In this document: one piece after another, positions 59,601-64,000 of the stretch
Position numbering within the stretch: the stretch's first letter is position 1
How the letters are laid out: each line of letters starts with the position of its first letter
Source: Fibrobacter intestinalis
GTDB lineage: Bacteria; Fibrobacterota; Fibrobacteria; Fibrobacterales; Fibrobacteraceae
NCBI RefSeq assembly: GCF_900167415.1
Contig: NZ_FUWU01000007.1
Span: forward strand, 21,744-85,743
Length of the DNA stretch: 64,000 nt
Direction of reading: 5' to 3'
Notes under the pieces: generated by a model
What the model saw: only the letters and a program-made list of their open reading frames with translations
Told to the model about the DNA's origin: nothing
Databases searched by the model: none
Position numbers and translations under genes: made by a program

Positions 59601-60562
59601 AAGCGATGGAGCGTGAAGCAGCTGCTTTACAACAGAAAGCCAAGGGCGAAGAAAAGAAGGCAACGGAAGAGGAAACTTTCGAAGAATCAGTTGCAACAAA
59701 CGAAATAGACCAAACGGAAAAGGCGATTATTGTCAATACGATTCGACAAGAACAGAACGAGAAGGAACAAGAGCTTTTCGAAAAGGAACTGGAGCGAGAC
59801 GAAGAAGAATACGAATTTCTCTGCGACAAGTTCACGAACAAGGACCTGCATGAATGGCTTGTAAAGCAGATGACAAAACTCTCCAAGACCATGTGCAAGC
59901 TGACTACGAAAGTTGCCAGGATGGCCGAAAAATGTTATCACTTCGAGATTGGCGACACCGATATGGGCAATGCGAAGTCGTTTATTAGCAATAGCTATTG
60001 GGACGGTGCATATAGTGGTTTGCTCTCTGCCGATAGGCTGATTGCAGACTTGCATGCCATGGAAGTTGCTTATCTTGAGAATGATAAACGGGAACAAGAG
60101 ATTACTTGGCCCATCAGTCTACGAAAAATAAAAAAAATTGCTGATGATGCAGATGGCACATTAATTCTGAGTACTCTGAGTAATTGTTCTTTCGATATCA
60201 ATTCTAGTGATATTTGTTCTAAACTAGGTATTTCGTTCTGCCGTATCCACGATGTTCGTTTGCGTGTTGTTGCCCCTGATTTTCATGGTCTTGCTTTGAA
60301 CGCGAAACTGACTCTTGAAAGTAACACGTTGAAATATAACGGCAATGAAATCCAAAACAGAATTGGGATTTGTACATTCGCTACGGGAATGGCGAATTCC
60401 GATTGTGGAAAGTTTGATTTCAATTTCAAAACAGAAAAATATACATCGTTTGAAGGTGCAGGATTAGATTCATCATGGAATTTGACTATAGGTGAATCTG
60501 ACAATCTGAATTCAATTGACGATGTTATTCTTTACATAAGTTTCACCGCAAAAAATTCCTAA
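50690..60562 (+). CDS. Tc-toxin A-subunit-like giant protein with N-terminal beta-sandwich extension
   Basis: A 3290-residue relative of TcA, the pore-forming and receptor-binding subunit of insecticidal Tc toxins. Residues 1-340 hold about three beta-sandwich (transthyretin/carboxypeptidase-regulatory-like) units, e.g. RIYGSVVNKLGRPVSGVKIT. TcA core: LHILQRIFRLTDDVDAVAYL (about 744), GQSVLSASAYFVDLLNFF (about 886), RRSDLLNLELTKAN (about 915), WLDVSLRDDKSSFFTELEER (about 1982), GRTRGEPHRYYYRKYF (about 2050) and NGRLYLAWPQF (about 2097). TcB-binding end: LFAPPIDPGMLVKARAAGLS (about 2773), long coiled coils at about 2860-2890 and 2985-3045, and FEGAGLDSSWNLTI near 3254 ahead of DDVILYISFTA. No signal peptide. 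AAAGGAG precedes the ATG. It is longer than usual TcA (about 2500), and no TcB/TcC gene is in the window. Confidence 0.9.
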   Translation: MSQDPNLWFVRGTIHNADGTVFHNQGRILAYHMFPQGGWQWIAESDIDSNTGAFELVFHKDRFQEVGSPEADYPTLQIRVTDYEYNPLWMSCIYTTPPHELYMGDIVVNGDINENWTVCGNVYYSSKVPFTNGYVKVFDVRNGAPRDLGFCQLNAVGFYSVSYTKAQFQQGDTSITSPNLLVRVYSADGVNVANQAGPAIASAREFINIKVESGDIVIPDGSCRIYGSVVNKLGRPVSGVKITAYCLHYDITDINNHSTGTFVHQELGNFQQTDENGEYSISYNPEILPQGLLLDAEDAFGKDKASLYAKLEVYETGAPTPKATIFKPLVFNGKREQRIDFELDTSSTKDRQSLFEELDSLLAIYRETVTSGSTYLTDRRNKIDDFLKNVDEFPLVVGREHRTDKEVRAYFLAYSLYYGLLGRLEKTENEYSPEKYAQGIFALTYQELVENLDDLVNIAEPALQTALFDASTSNYISASDVKTEDMRNLWETATMSSAVVNEMEDQFSPYHIFYLFLKEDLVQENVYVDGVLTSARINLPSLTGNDKQKIDSLMNAFYNAGCDYGEMISNLKKQNSTSLTDDDITRLQLLIDLCNFGDWYSDFVVAAYKYAIDPRHHFTELKDFLSLEEAADWDDIVDEVSTRYKKYYPKDSLGLPHEFPGNTEEEQKILYTKKLKDLIASWFPQYKLYTKLSSALSGEAWANLFRILKSKQWEGFSLIEQDSKKYEDEHIYAEKITDETTLNKLHILQRIFRLTDDVDAVAYLINNGFESATSIAQLDEDYFVAEHALGIGTKEQATQIHRVAKSFMAEAAFTIGQFHRNLNENGKMLPPTSRGVTPNLTVMAAGGLTRGEATRSNVALPRIPAAISPTWKNLFGNINRNGATEGQSVLSASAYFVDLLNFFKANEEPYKRFHERRSDLLNLELTKANAEVAMPTIDLVNELLECLAGHDDQTKADIVANQTPSSATVASLRAEPLKWEKDGEGETRQTVANQKLMTHAYPAMLPLNTYRTKATKLLANIPLTFYSMSESLGREATEKNSLFADELLHKILFKENFSEPWTSWGLTQKNNNVYFPDKSEYKMDNPSRPTPYLKNMDWDDILRHVSILLDRAGITFKELQELLALPPLARYHVNYHCPDALQYQLADINGYVLFEETIEGNNRNGDESVGGDRLRNFFIELAAFIRFRRLLGWNFADIALRYDELNRKESDEGTPENASFPYAEDPLCNWDRVQEMVVRFGITPLNSLAWYGFALTEDELETVFDVPVLFKRYREPKDLEDAAKIEKYDDEYIENDIAKAAASCLSLKKEDVLYFLEQSGIFTGASTNEAHEQHEKFLNGLNYVYRYGTFAQKHNLTADELYLLQDAGLGSLDDVRDFSMAIRKCQGTSLPISVIEDLIRKPDDSVTKKAEAFMGVSQKDGSDEIVLGSLYTSIAESWNAVKIDEKDELNDYPDGTVPSQEQTRNEELQEGEEQEEESEIDHYANYVIAYKDACSKILLSLGYEDVPYIDLISQALLPIDEDDLTVRTNLESWLNDVLQEDSEQIEDVLDEQKTPIQRLYKFYGYLKPVWIEKQVYTMLSQEFGIAADEKAQDAFKALLVKVFTAAIDVWTSRVKNTLWPSAQPLATTSEIDYIAYYALYKANILYQYVSGYVLNSSDVETGLVLGFGWNSWNELYSYQIIDKDERLYLLSNITPYSVFESLIEAYSVSDAFGNKEYSYAAVPPVDKDSLNTPITNFLQLKRLLLIPQSVFAECYKYVFNIELDEDINTWEQIEISNWSETGMWFRFFKVYQLYLKTFTTPETLENLFIELRESDLAEQTGSNEEQTRELDDEIGNFEKLKKAVQELNDNLNANYSESEWYKFIQGVSDEIRKERRDALAGFVCWESQTTPKKYPQSFLNTNDLYAYYLIDVLMEPDMSMSRIVQANACLQLFVQRCQLGLEGQTIDGANLFSDSALSQWEWMKNYQVWVANRKVFLYPENWLDVSLRDDKSSFFTELEERLQEVGGDSDDMERIYAEYLEKMRETANLEIVGCCKEDGDPNGETVYTLHIIGRTRGEPHRYYYRKYFAKKNTRGTWSPWELIEADITGDVVFPQLMNGRLYLAWPQFMQGQRQLNSGVTDGVSVPQLEFYVEIKIAWTCFNGNKWLGVKTTKSVLYDTSIDPLNFQLPPNESIGDRYHFKLDQDNGNIRIRVFRTLLDQFNASDYEILLQQCDIEYARTQNEFYNHLKNIYQAMRNNGETTRNVIKFVTVTNDTQIQQCIEVRDFGELGSQRISALGIFLLSSDGKDESRTDIKALSLDSMGHYGDSRGTGVYLFSPASCFLKHNYWFSNGKQPLVYKQKEILSAQKDFRILPVNMDFYDPEDETGHVSDLPFFYMDSTNTYFVCPKANKGNKRVYEFILMSHPIMDEFFNQYRNGGKKELHTRGIQALEKVQSYYTMYSGYNYYFGSAIGYHIAGDWAAWDMGQSFFESNYCPTYHVTKPYPAPYVDFSWNSPNGIYNWELFFYVPVRIADKLIAEEKYEAALEWLQLVFDPQGKKEGPEKIARWADDLPSGAQYWRFLPFYANPDADKTILESLAVLEESDNSQKKKDLQCLIEQWKFDPFEPHLIAKQRLVAYQKFVVMKYLNTLIARGDELFTQDTTESVNLAIQFYIMAADILGPKSAEAPDPLTGEIRTADELIAEAGEDGNLDWANSLLEYEDSMLIGRIRDRDTYQNKYPYRTSLIANISKQTFYFNVPRNENLMAFWETVADRLYKIRNSLNIEGVKRTLALFAPPIDPGMLVKARAAGLSISDILADAGAALPHYRFKVIVAKALEIARDLRNMQETLLQALKDKDSEALAQLRMQHRIAAKKLSQSIFEIQMKELETEASSLEVEKEKKTKKQEHHKSNIEKLKTDFENGYAKTMQKVADLREKVESAKRIASAMYSIPDLDAGGIVNAFGGIDFHMAAYGGRKLGEAAITMAESYLSKAMEREAAALQQKAKGEEKKATEEETFEESVATNEIDQTEKAIIVNTIRQEQNEKEQELFEKELERDEEEYEFLCDKFTNKDLHEWLVKQMTKLSKTMCKLTTKVARMAEKCYHFEIGDTDMGNAKSFISNSYWDGAYSGLLSADRLIADLHAMEVAYLENDKREQEITWPISLRKIKKIADDADGTLILSTLSNCSFDINSSDICSKLGISFCRIHDVRLRVVAPDFHGLALNAKLTLESNTLKYNGNEIQNRIGICTFATGMANSDCGKFDFNFKTEKYTSFEGAGLDSSWNLTIGESDNLNSIDDVILYISFTAKNS

Positions 60563-60571
60563 GGAGTTGTT

Positions 60572-61309
60572 ATGAGAAGAAATATCTTTTCAACCATTTT
60601 CGGTATATCTTCATTTTTAATCGTGGCTTGTTCCTCTGATTCTAGTACTGGAGCAAATCCAACCAAACCAACAACATCAACATGTGCTTTAGCGAACAAA
60701 TATTTACCAAGTTCAACAATTAATTATATCAACGATGGAAATGGAGGCTGCGTTGTTGTTGGGCAAAGTTTTTCAAACGAGGAATATAGCGCCTATGATG
60801 AAGCCTTGGGTTCATTCGGTTTTGTAAAGTCAAATACACTTTCAGGATCTTCAACTTACATCAAAACACTTGAAGATTCTAGCACTTTGACAGTGGAATT
60901 GGTTTATGTGTCCGAAACGCAAATTCTTTCAGCAACAGTGACAAAACAAGAAAAAAATTATCTTTATGGTGACATAGAAGAATTTGGCGAAATAATGGTC
61001 AAACCATTATTTCTTTCTCTTGGAGTGACGATTGAGTGGAATTATACTGCGTCTAACTCCCTGAGTTTTTTGTACTCAACTCAATTTATCACAAATGAAA
61101 GTTCGTACGATTTTAGGAAAAATCTATCACAGCAATTATCTTTGCAAAATTGGCAAAATGTTACAAATGATGTTTCACTTGGCGTTCAAGGGGTTATGGA
61201 GTATAAAAGTAATGTATATAAACTTTGGGTAAAAAAGGGTGATTGCAGTGTGCTTGAAAAAAAATGTTTAGACAATTTGTTTGAAATTGAAATAAAGAAA
61301 CTGCAATAG
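60572..61309 (+). CDS. Hypothetical lipoprotein in the toxin operon
   Basis: A 245-residue lipoprotein with signal FSTIFGISSFLIVACSSDS (lipobox IVAC) and a Thr/Pro linker. The mature part seems to be two related beta-alpha units (YINDGNGGCVVVGQSFSNEE, FGFVKSNTLSGSSTYIKTLE). No family is recognised. It starts 10 bases after the toxin stop with AAGGAG, so it is almost certainly co-transcribed. It might anchor or shield the toxin at the envelope, but that is a guess from position. It is AT-rich, like the toxin gene. Confidence 0.75.
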   Translation: MRRNIFSTIFGISSFLIVACSSDSSTGANPTKPTTSTCALANKYLPSSTINYINDGNGGCVVVGQSFSNEEYSAYDEALGSFGFVKSNTLSGSSTYIKTLEDSSTLTVELVYVSETQILSATVTKQEKNYLYGDIEEFGEIMVKPLFLSLGVTIEWNYTASNSLSFLYSTQFITNESSYDFRKNLSQQLSLQNWQNVTNDVSLGVQGVMEYKSNVYKLWVKKGDCSVLEKKCLDNLFEIEIKKLQ

Positions 61310-61341
61310 TTGCTTGCGATAAACTTTTAGGAGAATCAACA

Positions 61342-62856
61342 ATGCTCAAACGCGTCCTCTTCTGGCCCGATGTTTACAAGGAACAGGGACACTGGTTGCC
61401 CACGTTGAAATGGGCTGATGCTTTGCACAGTGCGGGGCATACCGTAAGATACATGGGAATACTTGATTGTAAAGGTATCATAAACTCCTATAAGGAAGAT
61501 AATGCTTCTTCTGCAAAATATGAATTTCTCCCGATATTCCAGAATATGTATCCTAAGGGCTACACCACGGAAAGTTCCAGCGACCCTAACGAGCGTTGGA
61601 AAACATGGCATATCTGGGCCATTCTTTATAGCCAGTATTTTGAACTGAGTGACGAAAATGGCGATGTAGTTGATTCAAATATTGAATTTAACCTTCCAAG
61701 CGGTGCTAGGATGCCTAGCAGGGATTTGATAGAAGATGCCAAGTCTATTTGGATGGCATGGACCCAATCGAACCCAAATATCGTCGTATCGGGTTATTTC
61801 ACTTCGTTAGAGACTCTACTCCTTTACTGGATTTATGGCCTTGAGAGAAAGAACGAAGAGGAAGAATGGACTCCACGAGCAGACCTAAACTTTGTCATTT
61901 CGACCACCTATCTGAGGCACCCGCAAGATGACCCGGCCATCCGTGCCAGGGTAAACTTGCAATCGTTCTCAAGACATGAACTGCACAAGATTATAAATAT
62001 GGCCACAGAAGGCATAATCTCGACCGATGCGCCGAAAATGACCTTGCAGCAGTTTACCCAACCGTTGGAAACGTTCGATGAATTGATTCCTTGTCCGAGA
62101 GAATATGAATATGACCATTACAAACATGGTTTTCTTGTTCATTACGTTGATCCCTGTATTACAAAGGAACTTTCTTCCTCCGCGCAATCCATTGACTCCG
62201 AAGGAGAACCTATTAACTGGCCTCAGTATATCGCGAAGGAAAATATCATCTTTGTTTCTGCAGGTTCCCAAGTGTTGGATTACGAGGACAAAGCCAAGAA
62301 TCTTTTCCATTCCATGTGCAAGGCGATGCAATCTCCGCAATTAAAGGATTGCTTCCTGATTGTCGCCGCCGGATCCAAATTGGTAAACAGCCCTGAATGG
62401 AAGAATTACGACAAGTCTAAAATTCTTATTGCCAGCTGGGTGCCTCAGCGAAAATTGCTTGAAGAGGGCGATGTTAAATGCGCCATAATCCACGGTGGTC
62501 TTGCTACAATCAAGGAATGCGTGTATTTCAACCGCAAATTTGTTATAAATCCATTGGGCAAAGACCAGATCGACAACGCCCTTCGTTTGAAGTATCTCGG
62601 CATAGACAACATGCTGTCTATGGCGAACGTAAACCCGAATACGCTGCTAGACGCAATAAACAGGGTGACGTCGGATTACCGTTTAGAGGCGAAACTGGAT
62701 AAACTAAGTGAAGTCTTCCATGTGCTTGAAGACGAAGATGCTAAAGAACCTGCGTTCCAAAACATATCAATTAAGACTGGATATAAAATTATTCAGGAAA
62801 TTTTGGATGCGCAAGATGTGGTTCCTCTGCCGTCGAGTCAAGGCGATATGCGTTAG
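61342..62856 (+). CDS. GT1/UGT-type glycosyltransferase in the toxin operon
   Basis: A 504-residue GT-B glycosyltransferase of the UGT/MGT kind. The N-terminal half opens RVLFWPDVYKEQGHWLPTLK with the early Gly-His acceptor loop. The C-terminal half has ENIIFVSAGSQVLDYEDKAK, ILIASWVPQRKLLEEGDVKC, then the family signature AIIHGGLATIKECVYFNRKF near 380 and NPLGKDQIDNALRLKYLG (D-Q contacting the donor sugar). Such enzymes usually modify small lipophilic molecules. It lies 32 bases after the lipoprotein with TAGGAGA as ribosome site, and ends the three-gene unit. A role in toxin modification or self-protection is possible but unproven. Confidence 0.85.
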   Translation: MLKRVLFWPDVYKEQGHWLPTLKWADALHSAGHTVRYMGILDCKGIINSYKEDNASSAKYEFLPIFQNMYPKGYTTESSSDPNERWKTWHIWAILYSQYFELSDENGDVVDSNIEFNLPSGARMPSRDLIEDAKSIWMAWTQSNPNIVVSGYFTSLETLLLYWIYGLERKNEEEEWTPRADLNFVISTTYLRHPQDDPAIRARVNLQSFSRHELHKIINMATEGIISTDAPKMTLQQFTQPLETFDELIPCPREYEYDHYKHGFLVHYVDPCITKELSSSAQSIDSEGEPINWPQYIAKENIIFVSAGSQVLDYEDKAKNLFHSMCKAMQSPQLKDCFLIVAAGSKLVNSPEWKNYDKSKILIASWVPQRKLLEEGDVKCAIIHGGLATIKECVYFNRKFVINPLGKDQIDNALRLKYLGIDNMLSMANVNPNTLLDAINRVTSDYRLEAKLDKLSEVFHVLEDEDAKEPAFQNISIKTGYKIIQEILDAQDVVPLPSSQGDMR

Positions 62857-62875
62857 GGATTCCTCATAGAGGATA

Positions 62876-62908
62876 AGAACACTAAGGGAATAAATTCCCA
62901 AGTGTTCT
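62876..62908 (+). other. Long hairpin after the toxin operon
   Basis: AGAACACT pairs with AGTGTTCT and GGGAAT with ATTCCC in one stem. No T-run follows, so it may be a terminator in combination with the adjacent family B element, or part of an element boundary. Confidence 0.55.
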
Positions 62909-62912
62909 ATAA

Positions 62913-63042
62913 GTGACCCCTTGGGGACAAGACCCGCGCAGCGGGGCTTGGTTCTAGGAGGCGAGCGGCAAGCGTAAGCGCAGACGATTGCCCCTAGAAT
63001 ATAGCCCGACCCGCACGGGCCGTGCGGGGAACGCCCAAATAG
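62913..63042 (+). repeat. Family B structured repeat, copy B2
   Basis: 130 bp, same orientation and plan as B1: first stem CAAGACCCGC/GCGGGGCTTG with one mismatch, second TTCTAGG/CCTAGAA with inner GGCGA/TTGCC, third CCCGCAC/GTGCGGG. The stem sequences differ from B1 while pairing is kept. It also ends directly at a PFOR piece. Confidence 0.8.
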
Positions 63043-63650
63043 AAAATATCGGTAAGGACAAGACCGACGAAACCAAGAAGGCCATCAACATGGTGCCGCA
63101 GGAACCCATCAAGGTCCAGGAAGGCAAGTGCTTCGACTTCTTCGTCGACCTCCCGGAATTCGACCGTACCAAGGTCAACAAGAACCTGGTCAAGCAGGCC
63201 ATGCTCCTGGAACCGCTGTTCGAATTCTCCGGAAGCTGCGCAGGCTGCGGCGAAACCGCTTACGTGCGTCTCGTTTCTCAGCTCCGTGAGCCGTAGGCGA
63301 CTCGTCATAACGAGTCGTCGGAGGCGAGAGTGAGCGCCAACCAGAATGCCTTACTAGAGTCTAGCGCGAACGGTCTCCATTGTGTGACCGCATGGTTGTC
63401 GCTAACGCTACGGGTTGCTCCTCCATTTACGGCGGTAACCTCCCGACCACTCCGTGGGCAAAGAACAAGGAAGGCCGCGGCCCCGCTTGGGCGAACTCCC
63501 TCTTCGAAGACAACGCTGAATTCGGTCTCGGTATGCGCCTCGCTATCACGAAGCATGCCAAGCAGGCCTTGAGCCTCCTCGAAGCCGTTCACCCGCCGAA
63601 CTCAAGGAAAAGCTCACGACCCAGGAGCAGAATGACGAAGCCGGCCTAAA
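63042..63650 (+). pseudogene. PFOR (nifJ) remnant interrupted by a family A repeat
   Basis: 63042-63285 encodes ENIGKDKTDETKKAINMVPQ to SGSCAGCGETAYVRLVSQL, the thiamine-binding/core region of PFOR with its CAGCGE motif. After E4, 63386-63650 encodes MVVANATGCSSIYGGN to LSLLEAV, then loses frame through a 4-base deletion at about 63587 compared with the 47.7 kb copy. Both ends are cut: on the left by the family B repeat, on the right by an insertion sequence. Confidence 0.88.
63286..63375 (+). repeat. Family A palindromic repeat, copy E4
   Basis: 90 bp, plus orientation: GTGAGCCGTAGGCGACTCGT, loop CATA, ACGAGTCGTCGGAGGCGAGA, then the E2-type tail ending GCGCGAACGGTC. It lies between VSQL and GDRMVVAN of PFOR. 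Confidence 0.85.
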
Positions 63651-63656
63651 TGACCG

Positions 63657-64000
63657 TGTCCCGCCCAAGTTGAACTTGGAAAATTTTGGCAAAGCTAATA
63701 AGGGAGTCTGTCAGATCTGTTGGTTAGCCCAATAATCCTCACGTTCTCTTGTCGCATTATACAATTTTGTTCTTCGTTCTGCAAGTCGTTCCTCCATCTT
63801 TCCTGCGAAAACCTCGTCAGGAGTCAGGAATCCGATTGCGGAATGTAGCCGTTCCGAGTTGTAGTAATTGATCCAGTCCGACATTTTCCTCTTTGCATCG
63901 GAATAGTCCTGGTAAGCGTCACGACGGACTTCCTCCGCCTTGAGGGTCTTGTGAAAACGTTCCACTTTCCCGTTGCTTTGCGGATGGAAGGGAGATGTAG
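63657..64000 (-). mobile_element. DDE-type insertion sequence, left part outside the window
   Basis: The element seems to begin with TGTCCCGCCCAAGTTGAAC at 63657, right after a GACCG that is the start of a family A repeat in the matching PFOR copy (47813). The rest of that repeat is missing here, so the insertion lies inside it or replaced it. The transposase is read on the minus strand. Confidence 0.7.
63711..64000 (-). CDS. IS3/IS481-like transposase, C-terminal part
   Basis: The visible part is the end of an rve-type integrase core: SPFHPQSNGKVERFHKTLKA (the catalytic Glu in KVERFH), WINYYNSERLHSAIGFLTPD and a basic tail. The frame is open at the window edge, so the two catalytic Asp lie outside. 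The family cannot be fixed from this part alone. Confidence 0.8.
   Translation of the reverse strand, partial: TSPFHPQSNGKVERFHKTLKAEEVRRDAYQDYSDAKRKMSDWINYYNSERLHSAIGFLTPDEVFAGKMEERLAERRTKLYNATREREDYWANQQI

Overview
The window looks like a chromosome segment of a Fibrobacter-type bacterium (phylum Fibrobacterota). The most specific marker is two lipoproteins with the 'Fibrobacter succinogenes major paralogous' (FISUMP) domain, at 41342-42040 and 43195-44853. Supporting signs are a futalosine-pathway menaquinone gene, Asp/Ser/Ala-rich envelope proteins, a Wzi-like outer-membrane protein and a class A RNase P RNA. The species is inferred from gene content only.

Positions 1 to about 41.3 kb are mostly housekeeping. 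In order: clpB (cut by the left edge), class II fructose-bisphosphate aldolase, a membrane EAL phosphodiesterase, mqnE, tRNA-Lys, an outer-membrane barrel with a glycosyltransferase, and a 1.6 kb gene-free repeat island (9.1-10.7 kb). Then come four glycosyltransferases facing a divergent Wzi-like gene; proA-hisI-tilS; and ftsH-folP-cdaA-SUMF1. An envelope block (M15 peptidase, lipoprotein, small membrane protein, POTRA/barrel protein, DUF748/AsmA-like protein) is followed by rnpB, rdgB, DUF763, ligA-pepF, an AlbA/Schlafen-type regulator, tRNA-Ser, a probable rpoZ and a trpC-trpF fusion.

From 41.3 kb to the end the window is accessory. It holds FISUMP lipoproteins, an IS200-type transposase, a DUF2971 gene, a DUF4143-type AAA ATPase behind three 34-bp iterons, broken pieces of pyruvate:ferredoxin oxidoreductase (PFOR, nifJ) at three places, and an incomplete DDE insertion sequence at the right edge. 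Two families of short structured repeats sit at the joints between the PFOR pieces: family A, about 90 bp, four copies, with a 9-bp stem that co-varies; and family B, about 130 bp, three hairpins, two copies. I do not recognise either family.

Between the PFOR remnants lies the most striking cargo: a 42-bp hairpin minisatellite, a DUF6261 gene, and a three-gene unit of a 3290-residue Tc-toxin A-subunit-like protein with extra N-terminal beta-sandwich domains, a lipoprotein, and a GT1/UGT-type glycosyltransferase. No TcB or TcC (RHS/YD-repeat) partner lies in the window. The likely history is repeated insertion and recombination at PFOR-derived sequence, bringing in a toxin-like island.
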